Shown here piece after piece: positions 1-7,551 of a stretch of DNA of 64,000 nucleotides; the stretch's first letter is position 1; every line of letters starts with the position of its first letter. A program made the translations under genes and the position numbers. This DNA is from CAWCTD01 sp963798455 (GTDB taxonomy: Bacteria > Acidobacteriota > Terriglobia > Bryobacterales > Bryobacteraceae): assembly GCA_963798455.1 (NCBI GenBank), contig CAWCTD010000003.1, forward strand, positions 1,674,001-1,738,000. Reading direction: 5' to 3'. The notes below the pieces were generated by a model. That model was not told the origin of the DNA. It saw nothing but the letters and a program-made list of their open reading frames with translations, and searched no databases.

Positions 1-253
1 CGAATACGAGCGGATCTTGACCGAGCACGGCTTGAGCGTGACCGGCCGGACGCCGGACAGCGTGTACGTGGAGATCTGCGAGATTCGGCTCCACCCCTGG
101 TTCCTGGGCTGCCAGTTCCACCCGGAATTCAAGTCCAAGCCGCTTGAGCCGCATCCGTTGTTTAAGGCCTTCATCGGCGCCGCGCTGGAGCACCAGTCAA
201 GGCGAGCCGAGGCGTGCGGGGAACGGGCGGAGCAGATGTCCCATGCGGATTGA
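1..253 (+). CDS. pyrG: CTP synthase, C-terminal end (partial)
   Basis: The reading frame is open from base 2 and is cut by the window edge. It shows the end of the class I glutamine amidotransferase domain of CTP synthase: the HPEF motif with the catalytic His and Glu, followed by SKP and PHPLF, as in CTP synthases. The enzyme makes CTP from UTP, ATP and glutamine in the cytosol. The tail after the conserved domain (about 25 residues) is not conserved. The stop overlaps the start of kdsA by 11 bases, so the two genes are probably translated from one mRNA; pyrG-kdsA is a common pairing in many bacteria. Confidence 0.9.
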   Translation, partial: EYERILTEHGLSVTGRTPDSVYVEICEIRLHPWFLGCQFHPEFKSKPLEPHPLFKAFIGAALEHQSRRAEACGERAEQMSHAD

Positions 254-1077
254 ACTGGCGGCGCCCGCGAGTGGCCGGATCGTTTTCGGAAGCGGCGCTC
301 CGTTGGTCTTGATCGCCGGTCCCTGCGTGATCGAGAGCGAGGAACACGTGCGCTTTCTGGCCGGTGAGATCAGCCGGCGCGCCGGTCCGTTCGTGTTCAA
401 GACCTCCTTCGACAAAGCCAATCGGAGCAGCGTATCGAGCTACCGCGGTCCCGGCCTGGCGGAGGGTCTGCGCATCCTGGCCCGGCTGAAAAAGGACGGA
501 TACGCGATTCTGACCGATATTCACGAGCCGGCCCAGGCCGGCCCCGCGGCCGAGGTGGCTGATATCCTGCAGATCCCCGCGTTCTTGTGCCGCCAGACGG
601 ACCTGCTGCTGGAGGCGGGCCGCACGGGCCGGATCGTCAACATCAAGAAGGGGCAGTTCGTGGCCCCTCAAGATTTTCGCCTGGCCGCCGAGAAGGTCGC
701 CTCCACGGGCAATACGCGCATCCTGCTCACCGAGCGGGGGGCCTCGTTCGGCTACAACAACCTGGTGGTGGATATGCGGAGCCTGGCGATCATGCGCGGG
801 TTCGGGTGGCCGGTGGTCTTCGACGCGACCCACAGCGTGCAGTTGCCCGGCGGCGCCGGCCAAGTGTCCGGGGGACAGCCGCAGTTCATCGCAACCCTGG
901 CCAGAGCGTCTGTGGCGGCAGGCATCGACGCGGTGTTCATCGAGGTCCACGAGGCGCCCGAGAAGTCCCTCTCGGACGGGACGAATGCCCTGCGGCTGGA
1001 TTTGCTCGAACGTCCTCTGGCCGAAGCTGCAGGCGCTCGACACCGTGGTCAAGGCGCCGGGTTTCCTCAACACCTGA
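243..1077 (+). CDS. kdsA: 3-deoxy-8-phosphooctulonate (KDO-8-P) synthase, one frameshift near the 3' end
   Basis: KdsA condenses arabinose 5-phosphate with phosphoenolpyruvate to KDO 8-phosphate for the LPS inner core. The family landmarks are present: the N-terminal strand ending in IAGPCVIES, the KTSFDKANRSS loop, GGQPQF and the C-terminal SDGTNALRLDLLE. The start ATG at 243 overlaps the pyrG stop. After LDLLER the frame is lost: an extra C near 1011-1014 shifts it, and removing one base restores LWPKLQALDTVVKAPGFLNT and a stop at 1075-1077, giving about 277 residues, the normal length. Without this correction the frame runs on into the next gene as a false KdsA-pilin fusion. I favour a sequence error over a real break. 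Confidence 0.9.
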
Positions 1078-1118
1078 GCCGGCCGGAGCGTCATAATCTG
1101 AAGGGGAGAGTGTACGCT

Positions 1119-1589
1119 ATGGATATGCCTCAGCGGACCAGACGCCGCGGATTCACACTGATCGAGCTGTTGATTGTCATCGCTATCATCGTGGTGCTCA
1201 TCAGCGCGGCTGCTCCCAAGTTCAGCCAATACCTGATGAATGCGCGGGAGACCGCCGCGTTGGGCGCTATCAGGACGATTCACACCGCCGAGACGCAGTA
1301 CTCCTCCCAGTTCGGGCGTTACGCTGCCACGCTGACGGAACTGGGCCCCCCGGCCAGTGGCCAGGAAGGTCCCGCCGCCGCCAACCTGATATCCAACGAT
1401 CTCGCTTCGGGGATCAAGGGAGGCTACAAGTTCGTGGTCGAGGCGACGCCGACCGGTTACCGAGTCCTCGCCACGCCGACGGCTTACAACAATACGGGCC
1501 GGCGGAGCTTCTACTCCGATCAGACCATGGGCCTGCGGGAGAACTGGGGGCCGGATCCCGCCACGGCCAATAGCCCGGAGATCAAGTAG
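1119..1589 (+). CDS. Type IV pilin-like / type II pseudopilin
   Basis: About 156 residues. A short basic leader (MDMPQRTRRRG) is followed by FTLIELLIVIAIIVVLISAA, the classic prepilin peptidase site (G before F, Glu at +5) and hydrophobic N-terminal helix. The rest is a GspG/PilA-like globular part with a few Gly/Pro-rich loops. Prepilin peptidase would remove the leader, and the product would be assembled in a pilus or pseudopilus at the inner membrane. An AAGGGGAG ribosome site lies at 1101-1108. No other pilus or secretion gene is nearby, so the system it serves cannot be told; orphan pilins of this kind are common in acidobacteria. Confidence 0.8.
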   Translation: MDMPQRTRRRGFTLIELLIVIAIIVVLISAAAPKFSQYLMNARETAALGAIRTIHTAETQYSSQFGRYAATLTELGPPASGQEGPAAANLISNDLASGIKGGYKFVVEATPTGYRVLATPTAYNNTGRRSFYSDQTMGLRENWGPDPATANSPEIK

Positions 1590-1606
1590 CGGCTGCCCGC
1601 CCACCG

Positions 1607-2233
1607 TCAGAAGGTGACGGTGAAGTCGAGGAAGAGATTGACCCAACGGTCCAATGTTTCCACCGGCGGCAAGGCGCCCACGGCGGCTCCGTTGGTGTGG
1701 CCCCTGTAGAACTTGGATGTGACCCCCACCCGGAAGCGCTGGTAGTGGTCCAGCGCATAGCTGCCCGCCACCAGAGCATAATTGCCCCAGCCGCTGCGGG
1801 AAGTGCAGTTAGGGCAGGCGAAGTGGTAGTAGGAGCTGGGCTGCTGCAGACGCTCGGAGTAGCGCATGTAGGCGCCTCCCCCGCCGCCCGAGAGCAGCAC
1901 TCGCCCATTCTTGACGGGGAGCACCAGACGGCCGCCGAACGGGATCAGCCACTGGAAGTCGCGAATCCGGACGTAGCCGAGGTCGGTAGAGAGAAACTGG
2001 CGCACCCCGGCGGCCCCGAAAACGGTGTCCAGCCCCACGTCGGCCTGGACATACTTCAGGACGCGATAGCCGTAGTCCACCGTTATTCCGGGCTTGTCGG
2101 TGAACAAGCCGCTCAGCGCGCCGCCCGGGAGGCCCGCTCCCACACCAAACGTGGCGTAGTGCTTCGGCCAGCTTGTCTGCGCCGCCAGCGGCGACAGAGC
2201 CGCCAGCAATAACCAAACCAAACCTGCTCTCAT
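1607..2233 (-). CDS. Outer-membrane beta-barrel protein of unknown function
   Basis: 208 residues with a clear signal peptide (MRAGLVWLLLAALSPLAAQ). The mature part alternates hydrophobic and polar residues, is rich in Gly and aromatics, and ends in DFTVTF with a terminal Phe, the usual signal for outer-membrane barrel insertion. The pattern suggests eight strands, like OmpA/OmpW-type small barrels. A Cys pair occurs in ACPNCTSR. I do not recognise a family with a known substrate. It converges on the pilin gene with only 17 bases between the stops. Confidence 0.65.
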   Translation of the reverse strand: MRAGLVWLLLAALSPLAAQTSWPKHYATFGVGAGLPGGALSGLFTDKPGITVDYGYRVLKYVQADVGLDTVFGAAGVRQFLSTDLGYVRIRDFQWLIPFGGRLVLPVKNGRVLLSGGGGGAYMRYSERLQQPSSYYHFACPNCTSRSGWGNYALVAGSYALDHYQRFRVGVTSKFYRGHTNGAAVGALPPVETLDRWVNLFLDFTVTF

Positions 2234-2353
2234 ACGCCACCTAAGACGCGCCTTGGCTGAAACACGTTTCGACCCCTGTTGTCATTCTCCCGCAGGATGG
2301 AGAGAAATTCCAGGCGGGGTGTTGTATAAGTGGGAGCTGGAGGACGTGAGGAA

Positions 2354-3256
2354 GTGAACTTCTCTATCGGGCGCCGGGCATTTGTCCGCCAGGCGGTGAC
2401 GGCCGTGGGCGGCTGCCTTCTGGCGGATGGCCGGCAAGAGGCGCTCGCGGGGGCCAAAGCCAGGCACTGCATCTTCATCCTCATGGCGGGCGGGCCGAGC
2501 CAGGCCGATACATTCGACCTCGAGGAAGGCCCGTGGACTCCCGCCGCGTTTGAGCCGGCAACTTTCGGAAAGGTCCGCTTTCCCCGCGGTTTGATGCCGC
2601 GCATTGCCGGGCAGTTGGACTCGGTGTCGTTCCTGCGAGGGGTCCGCGCCCCAACCACGTCGCACAGCATGGCGCAGGCCGGGCTGCCAGCCTTCCGCTC
2701 GCTGGGGGTGAGCGGCGAGGAATCTGTCTACGGCCCGCGCTGCTCTCTCCTTAGTGCCGTCCGACCTGGCGTTGCCATCGCCGACAGGGCCCGCTACGGC
2801 AGCAGCCCGTTCGGCGACGCTTGCCTGGCGGCACGCACGCTGCTGCGCTCAGGGAACGCGGCTCAACTCATCGGAATCACGATGGGCGGCTGGGACAGCC
2901 ACTCGGACATCTACCAAGGCGCCCTGAATCCGCGCGATCCCAACTCGGTGGCCCGCCGGTTCGACGCGGGCTTGGGTGCTCTGGTGGCCGACCTGAAGGC
3001 CGGCGGCCTGCTCTCGGAAACGCTGGTCCTGGCCATGGGCGAATTCGGCAGAAGCCCCGGGCCCCTCAATTTCCAGGGAGGCCGTGACCATCACCCGGAA
3101 CATGCAGTGCTGGTCGCGGGCGCGGGCATACGCGGGGGAGCAGTGATCGGCTTTGCCGGCGCCGGATGCCGCCAGATAAGCCACGGGGATATCGAGGCGA
3201 CCATTCAATGGACGCTCGGCGCCGCGAGGGACCCAATCCGCGAACTGTGGTGCTAG
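2354..3256 (+). CDS. DUF1501 family protein, shorter than usual
   Basis: The motifs are those of DUF1501 (a secreted alkaline-phosphatase-fold family): IFILMAGGPSQADTFD near the N-terminus, SVSFLRGV, SHSMAQ, MGGWDSHSD, AMGEFGRSP and RDHHPEHAVLVAGAGIRGG. The leader GRRAFVRQA resembles a Tat signal. I chose GTG 2354, preceded by GGAGGA and GAGGA, over an in-frame GTG at 2330. The product has 300 residues against about 400-450 for the family, and the stretch between the SHSMAQ and GGWDSH motifs is compressed, so a middle segment seems to be missing. The family often pairs with DUF1800 proteins, but none is seen here. Confidence 0.75.
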   Translation: MNFSIGRRAFVRQAVTAVGGCLLADGRQEALAGAKARHCIFILMAGGPSQADTFDLEEGPWTPAAFEPATFGKVRFPRGLMPRIAGQLDSVSFLRGVRAPTTSHSMAQAGLPAFRSLGVSGEESVYGPRCSLLSAVRPGVAIADRARYGSSPFGDACLAARTLLRSGNAAQLIGITMGGWDSHSDIYQGALNPRDPNSVARRFDAGLGALVADLKAGGLLSETLVLAMGEFGRSPGPLNFQGGRDHHPEHAVLVAGAGIRGGAVIGFAGAGCRQISHGDIEATIQWTLGAARDPIRELWC

Positions 3257-3651
3257 CGGGTGTTGTGGGCCGGCTTTACGCGGGCTCCAAGCAGTGCGGC
3301 AAGCGCCGCCAGAATGAAGGCCATGCCGTAGGTGAACTCGCCCGTCGCCGGCGTGAAGCTGTAGTCGCTGAAGAAGAAGTAGCGCACCACAAGCCCCAGC
3401 ACGAGCACGCTCCAAAGCAGATAAAGCGTCTGCATCTTGCCGCGAACGGCCAGCAGCAGGACAATCACCCCGGCTCCGGCGAGCGCGAGCAACCCGTACA
3501 CCAGCGCCTTGCCCGCCCATGGGAGCAGGTAGAAGTTGACGGTTTCGGGTCCGCTGGCCAGCGTGATTCCCGCCACGGCCGACACCACGAACACAAACAA
3601 GGCGTGAAAGACATATGAGAAAAGCCGAAGAAACCTTCCAAGGGCAGTCAC
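3253..3651 (-). CDS. Small four-helix inner-membrane protein, unknown
   Basis: 132 residues with four hydrophobic stretches (about residues 8-32, 43-68, 73-92 and 107-125) separated by short charged loops, so it is very probably an integral inner-membrane protein. No catalytic motif is visible. The stop overlaps the stop of the convergent DUF1501 gene. I do not recognise the family. Confidence 0.6.
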   Translation of the reverse strand: MTALGRFLRLFSYVFHALFVFVVSAVAGITLASGPETVNFYLLPWAGKALVYGLLALAGAGVIVLLLAVRGKMQTLYLLWSVLVLGLVVRYFFFSDYSFTPATGEFTYGMAFILAALAALLGARVKPAHNTR

Positions 3652-3730
3652 CGCGAGTCTCCGGGAGTTAAGTCACCTTCGATTTCAAGGAGACATTGTA
3701 GCAGCCTTGGCGGCAGGGGAGGATACCGAT

Positions 3731-4702
3731 TCAGCCCAGGAGGCCCCCATGCCCGAGGCAGGCCACCTCCCAACCCGACATCCGATACCTTGCCAGCAGC
3801 GGCGGCAGCAGCAGGTCAACCACGTTCGGCTTCGCCGACCTGTAGCAGCCCGGAGCGCAGACGATCGGAACGTCGTCCTTGTAGGCCAATAGCAGGAGGT
3901 TGCCTGGCTCGACAGGCGCCAGGAAGCGTTCTATGTGGCAGCCCATGAGTTGCAGCGCGCGGCCAACCGCATCTTCCGGCCCGGCAGGCGCGGTTGTGGA
4001 GGCAACCACGATCACGGCCGGTTTGCCCCGGGCCAGGTGCGCCAGCGATCGTGCGACGGCCGTCTCTTCTTCGACGGTGGCCAGGGAATAGTGGGCCGAG
4101 ACACCGAAGCTTTCGAGGCGCTGGCGCATGATGCTGTCGAACAACTGGCGGGCCCGTTCGCCGCTGGCGGGGTCCGAATACAGGACCGCCACCGAGGGAT
4201 CCCGAATCGGCCGCGCCTGGAGGATTGGGCCGCGCTCTTTGAGCATGGCGACCAAGGCTTCCAGTTCGGTTCGCGCGACAGCGAAGGGGGTGCTCTTTAC
4301 GGTGGCCACACGCTGCTCGCTCCCGGCATAGCCGAAGTTCGGCAGCGTGGCGATCACCGTGCTCGCCGTGCAGTTGATCTGTCGCAGCAACTCATCATCG
4401 ATAAGGACGCAGCACTCCCCGGTGGCGACTAGGTTGGCGCGCCCGCCTGCCGCCAGCCGGATCTCCAGCGAACCGCAACCCACCTCGCCGGCGACCAGCA
4501 TCACGGCCTCGTCCTCGCCGACCTCGCCGTCCTCCAGCTCCGTGACCCAGACGCGATTCATTCCCTCGGTCGCGAGGAGCCGCACGTCGTCCTCGCTCAT
4601 CAAATGGCCCTTGGCCAGCAGCTTCTTGCCTCCAGGCCGAAAAACAGTGCAGCAAAGAATCCGGCCCGTGGATTCGAGTATGTCGACAGGTTCGGCTCGC
4701 AT
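3731..4702 (-). CDS. Molybdopterin-binding (MoeA/MogA-like) domain protein
   Basis: 323 residues. The C-terminal half resembles the MoCF-biosynthesis/molybdopterin-binding fold: an SVAVLYSD strand, an IVVASTTAPAGPEDAVGRAL segment in the place of the usual GGTG/PxD motif, VEPGNLLLLAY, then VPIVCAPGCYRSAKPNVVDLLLPPLLA. The N-terminal 140 residues look like the MoeA domain I/II region with LLAKGHLMSEDDVRLL. I start at ATG 4702; a further 12 codons upstream are open. No other cofactor genes are near. It may handle molybdopterin or be a divergent relative with another role. Confidence 0.6.
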   Translation of the reverse strand: MRAEPVDILESTGRILCCTVFRPGGKKLLAKGHLMSEDDVRLLATEGMNRVWVTELEDGEVGEDEAVMLVAGEVGCGSLEIRLAAGGRANLVATGECCVLIDDELLRQINCTASTVIATLPNFGYAGSEQRVATVKSTPFAVARTELEALVAMLKERGPILQARPIRDPSVAVLYSDPASGERARQLFDSIMRQRLESFGVSAHYSLATVEEETAVARSLAHLARGKPAVIVVASTTAPAGPEDAVGRALQLMGCHIERFLAPVEPGNLLLLAYKDDVPIVCAPGCYRSAKPNVVDLLLPPLLARYRMSGWEVACLGHGGLLG

Positions 4703-4772
4703 GTTTGTATCAGAGTAAGTGCCTTGCCCGGCGAGCAATTCTCAGGGAAACGGAACGCGGCCCGTACAGAGT

Positions 4773-5390
4773 CTAAAGGGAGGGCTTTAACTTCCTCACA
4801 GCGGGTACGATAAATGCCCCGTTGGCGGCAGGCTCTCCCCCTGTATCTTCCCCGCAAAAAGGGGCAGCGGGCTCTTGGGGAGCCAGCGACTTCTGCATGG
4901 CGATCTCGTCGCAGCACTGGAGCTTCGGGCAGCGCAAGCAGTCTTTCCACACCTTGGCCGGCAACCGCTGTCGGTCGACTTCGAGGAATCCGAGCTTCGC
5001 GAAAAACTCGGGGATGTAAGTGAAGGCGAAGACCGAAACCAGCCCATGAAGAATCGCTTCGGCCTCGAGTGCTTCCGTTAACCGCTTGCCGATGCCGAGG
5101 CTCTTGTGCTGAGGGTCAACCGCCAGGGAGCGGATCTCGCCGGTCCTCAGTCCGTAGAAGTGGAGCGCGCCGCAGCCCGCCATCTCTCCCCCCAGCAACG
5201 CGACGGTGAAGTCGCGGATGTTCTCGGCAAGCTCGAACTCGGTGCGCGGGAGCATGATGCCCTGGGAGGCGTACTCATTGATCAGTTGCAGCAGGGGCTT
5301 GACGTCCGAGAGCAGCGCCTTGCGAACCACAATGGTCTTCGGTTCATCGGCCGCCAGGGCAGCCTCGTCCAGAATGACGTATTCACTCAT
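4773..5390 (-). CDS. argA: N-acetylglutamate synthase, stand-alone GNAT type
   Basis: 205 residues. A single GNAT acetyltransferase domain fills residues about 20-150: the acetyl-CoA loop appears as LAVDPQHKSLGIGKRLTEALE, and YIPEFFAKLGFLEVDR matches the short ArgA of bacteria that lack the kinase-like domain. It would transfer acetyl from acetyl-CoA to glutamate, the first step to arginine. A Cys-containing segment (CLRCPKLQCCDE) follows and may bind a metal. The ATG overlaps the end of argB by 8 bases, so it is the last gene of argC-argB-argA. This placement supports the role. Confidence 0.8.
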   Translation of the reverse strand: MSEYVILDEAALAADEPKTIVVRKALLSDVKPLLQLINEYASQGIMLPRTEFELAENIRDFTVALLGGEMAGCGALHFYGLRTGEIRSLAVDPQHKSLGIGKRLTEALEAEAILHGLVSVFAFTYIPEFFAKLGFLEVDRQRLPAKVWKDCLRCPKLQCCDEIAMQKSLAPQEPAAPFCGEDTGGEPAANGAFIVPAVRKLKPSL

Positions 5391-6168
5391 GCTTGGCTTC
5401 CTTTATCAGGCGCGTGCCCAGCGCTTCTCCGGCAACGAGACGCCCAAGAATGTTTTTCACGCTGCCGGGCGCGATGACCACCTGCGGCACTCCGTCACGC
5501 AGCGCCTGGCCCGCGGAGTTGAGCTTGGCCTGCATGCCGCCGGTCGCCACGCCGCTCCGGATCAGCGCCTCGCTGGCCTCCAGGCTCAGCCGGGGAAGGA
5601 GCTGCTGGTGTTCTCCAAGGACGCCATCCACGTCGGTCAGGAACACGAGTCTGTCGGCCCGAAAACCGGAAGCGCAGGCCACCGCCATCTGGTCCGCGTT
5701 CACGTTGTAGATGCGGCCCTGCCGGTCGCCCGCGACGCAGGCGACCACGGGCAGGAAGCCGCCTTGGGTCAGGCAGTCGAGCAGCGCCGCGTTGCACCGG
5801 ACGGGCCGGCCGACCTGCCCGAGGTCGGGCCGCAGCAGCTCCGCCTCGACCAGGCAGGCGTCGATGCCGGAAAGGCCCACGGCCTGGGAGCCGGCCTCGA
5901 TCAGCGCGGCCACCAACTGCTTATTGACGCTGCCCGCGAACACCTTGAGGACGGCGTCGATGGTTTCCGGCGTGGTCACCCTGAGCCCGTCAATGAAGCG
6001 GCTCTCCACCCCTCTCTCGGCCAGGAACCCGGTCATCTGCTTTCCGCCCCCGTGGACCACAACTACCTGGTGCCCCTGCTGGGCCACGCCCGCCACTTCG
6101 CGGGCAAGCTGCCGGCGGGTCTGATCGGCGTCGAGCAGGGTTCCGCCTATTTTGACCAGGAGTCTCAC
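5383..6168 (-). CDS. argB: Acetylglutamate kinase
   Basis: 261 residues of the amino-acid kinase family. It opens with VRLLVKIGGTLLD (phosphate-binding KIGG), has VVVVHGGGKQ for acetylglutamate/ATP binding, NVNADQMA and FLTDVDGV, and ends with GGMQAKLNSAGQAL and VVIAPGSVKN. It phosphorylates N-acetylglutamate, the second arginine step. GTG 6168 is the start because it overlaps the argC stop as GTGA and gives the exact family N-terminus; the frame is open far upstream only as a shadow of argC. Translation is probably coupled to argC. Confidence 0.93.
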   Translation of the reverse strand: MRLLVKIGGTLLDADQTRRQLAREVAGVAQQGHQVVVVHGGGKQMTGFLAERGVESRFIDGLRVTTPETIDAVLKVFAGSVNKQLVAALIEAGSQAVGLSGIDACLVEAELLRPDLGQVGRPVRCNAALLDCLTQGGFLPVVACVAGDRQGRIYNVNADQMAVACASGFRADRLVFLTDVDGVLGEHQQLLPRLSLEASEALIRSGVATGGMQAKLNSAGQALRDGVPQVVIAPGSVKNILGRLVAGEALGTRLIKEAKHE

Positions 6169-7172
6169 AGTAGGCCCTCCGTCTCTGGATAGCCGAGCAT
6201 GAGGTTCATGTTCTGGACCGCCTGTCCGGCTGCGCCCTTCACCAGGTTGTCGATGACGCTGACCACCACCGCGCGCCCCGTGGCCGCGTCCACCTTTACG
6301 CCGATGTCGCAGTAGTTGGTGCGAACCACTGCTCGCAAGTCCGGCACCTGGCCCGGGTCGTACAGCCGGATGAAGGGCTCGCCTTGGTAGCGTTGCTCGT
6401 AGATGCTCACAAGCGATGCGGCATCGTGGCCGGGTTTCAGCCGGAAGTAGATGGTCTCGAGGATTCCGCGCTCCACGGGAAGCAGATGAGCTGTGAAAGT
6501 GAACTCGGCCTCCTCCAGACCGGACGTCAACAGCACTTCCGGGACGTGGCGGTGATCCAGGAGGGAGTAAGCGGAGAAATTCCCCGTCACTTCGCAGAAG
6601 CTGGTCTTCAGGCTGGGCTTGCGGCCGGCGCCGGTCAGGCCGCTCTTGGCGTCGCACACAATGCCGGCGGAGCGGTCCATGACCCCAGCCTCGACCAACG
6701 GGCGGAGGGCGAGGTTCACTGCCGTCGGGTAGCAGCCCGGATTGGCGAGCAAGGTGGCCGTCCGGACGGCTTCGCGGTTGAACTCCGGCAGGCCATAGAC
6801 GGCGCCGGCCAAGAGAGCCGGTTGGGTGTGGGCCGCGCCGTACCAACGGGCGTACCTTTCGGGAGTTCTCAGGCGAAACGCCGCGCTGAGATCGACGACC
6901 CTGGCGCCGGCCTCGAGGAGCGGAGGCGCCAGTTGCATGGAAACGTCGTGGTGTGTGGCGAGGAAGACCACAGCCAGCCCCTCTCGCCGGATGGCCTCTG
7001 CCATGCCCTGGATGCGTTGGTGTGCCTTGTGCCCTCGGGGGCACGGTGGGTCCGCAACGTCCGGGCGGTCCTCCACCAGCATGCGCTCCACAGCGGGATG
7101 GCGGTCCAGGATCGCCACCAGTTCCGCACCGCCGTACCCGAGATAGCCGACCACCCCGACCCGCACGCTCAT
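6165..7172 (-). CDS. argC: N-acetyl-gamma-glutamyl-phosphate reductase
   Basis: 335 residues. An N-terminal NAD(P)-binding fold (VRVGVVGYLGYGGAELVAIL) is followed by the catalytic Cys in LANPGCYPTAV, SGLTGAGRKPS, and the HRHVPEV and HLLPVERGIL motifs of the dimerisation/catalytic domain. It reduces acetylglutamyl phosphate to the semialdehyde, the third arginine step. It is the first gene of argC-argB-argA. The start ATG at 7170-7172 abuts an inverted repeat that looks like an arginine repressor site, and the only Shine-Dalgarno-like run (GGGGG) lies inside that repeat's loop. Confidence 0.93.
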   Translation of the reverse strand: MSVRVGVVGYLGYGGAELVAILDRHPAVERMLVEDRPDVADPPCPRGHKAHQRIQGMAEAIRREGLAVVFLATHHDVSMQLAPPLLEAGARVVDLSAAFRLRTPERYARWYGAAHTQPALLAGAVYGLPEFNREAVRTATLLANPGCYPTAVNLALRPLVEAGVMDRSAGIVCDAKSGLTGAGRKPSLKTSFCEVTGNFSAYSLLDHRHVPEVLLTSGLEEAEFTFTAHLLPVERGILETIYFRLKPGHDAASLVSIYEQRYQGEPFIRLYDPGQVPDLRAVVRTNYCDIGVKVDAATGRAVVVSVIDNLVKGAAGQAVQNMNLMLGYPETEGLL

Positions 7173-7209
7173 GTGTTTATTTATTCACCCCCATGAATAA
7201 ATATAACAC
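7173..7209 (-). promoter_or_regulatory. ArgR-box-like inverted repeat before argC
   Basis: Arms at 7173-7187 and 7194-7209 are complementary over 15 bases with one bulged T; the core TATTTATTCA / TGAATAAATA is perfect with a 6-base spacer. TGAATAAATA resembles the half-site of the classical ARG box. On the argC strand a TATATT that could be a -10 box overlaps the distal arm, and the loop holds GGGGG, the only ribosome-site-like run before the ATG. A repressor bound here would block transcription, and in RNA the hairpin would present the ribosome site in its loop. No ArgR gene is in the window. Confidence 0.6.
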
Positions 7210-7219
7210 ACCTTGGGGG

Positions 7220-7236
7220 TAGTGGGTCAGTTTGGA
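7220..7236. repeat. 17-bp direct repeat, left copy (TAGTGGGTCAGTTTGGA)
   Basis: The same 17 bases recur exactly at 13379-13395, and a weaker copy (TAGCGGGTCAGGTT) starts at 13640 before sodB. The two exact copies flank the accessory islet that contains the IS21 element and the A/T-richer genes. They could be ends of an older mobile unit or promoter-linked repeats. Confidence 0.5.
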
Positions 7237-7284
7237 ATTCTGGGTTCTTGACCTCGGCTGCTCTCCTGCCATACTGAAGCCATC

Positions 7285-7449
7285 ATGCCTGACCGCTCAA
7301 AGACGCGCCCAAAAGACCCCAATGCCTTGGCGTTCCAAGTTATGCTAGAGTCCACGGCGCAGGCCCCCAAGACCGCCCCACCCCAGGTGAAGCCCAAGAA
7401 CCCCGCTGCTGTGGCCCTGGGGCGCTTAGGCGGACTAAAGGGAGGCGCC
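7285..7449 (+). pseudogene. 5' fragment of a small basic protein gene split by the IS21-type element
   Basis: Codes for 55 residues beginning MPDRSKTRPKD and ending NPAAVALGRLGGLKGGA. The 3' part lies at 10369-10449. If the IS and one copy of GGCGCC are removed, the frame continues without change into RAAALTPKKRSQIAAKAAAKRW, giving an 81-residue protein of a widespread family of small Lys/Ala-rich proteins with the NPAAVALGRLGGLKGG core. Their role is not known to me; the tail resembles histone H1-like DNA-binding proteins. A TTGACC(16)CATACT promoter-like pair lies at 7248-7275, only about ten bases before the ATG. Confidence 0.8.
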
Positions 7450-7501
7450 CTCGGGGGACACCCAAAAGCGGCCATTGAGGGACACCTCAAAACCGGCCAT
7501 A
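7450..7501 (+). repeat. Left terminal repeat of the IS21-type element
   Basis: Two tandem transposase-site-like units, the outer one ending AAAAGCGGCCAT and the inner one AAAACCGGCCAT. It matches the reverse complement of 10310-10362 except for a few substitutions and a one-base deletion in the outer unit. Confidence 0.8.
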
Positions 7502-7551
7502 GGAGCTGACTCAGGACATTGACCACGACGGGAGGTTTACCCTCCGTCGAG

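Noticed and set aside
1005..1140. KdsA-pilin fusion protein
   Set aside because: The fusion arises only from the extra base near 1012; the true KdsA end and a pilin ribosome site and ATG are both present.
171..1646. Long minus-strand open frame opposite kdsA and the pilin gene
   Set aside because: It is the shadow of a high-GC gene; the composition (Arg, His, Gly, Gln runs) and lack of any motif rule it out.
6169..7044. N-terminal extension of argB into argC
   Set aside because: The extra codons are a frame of argC; the GTGA overlap gives the family start.
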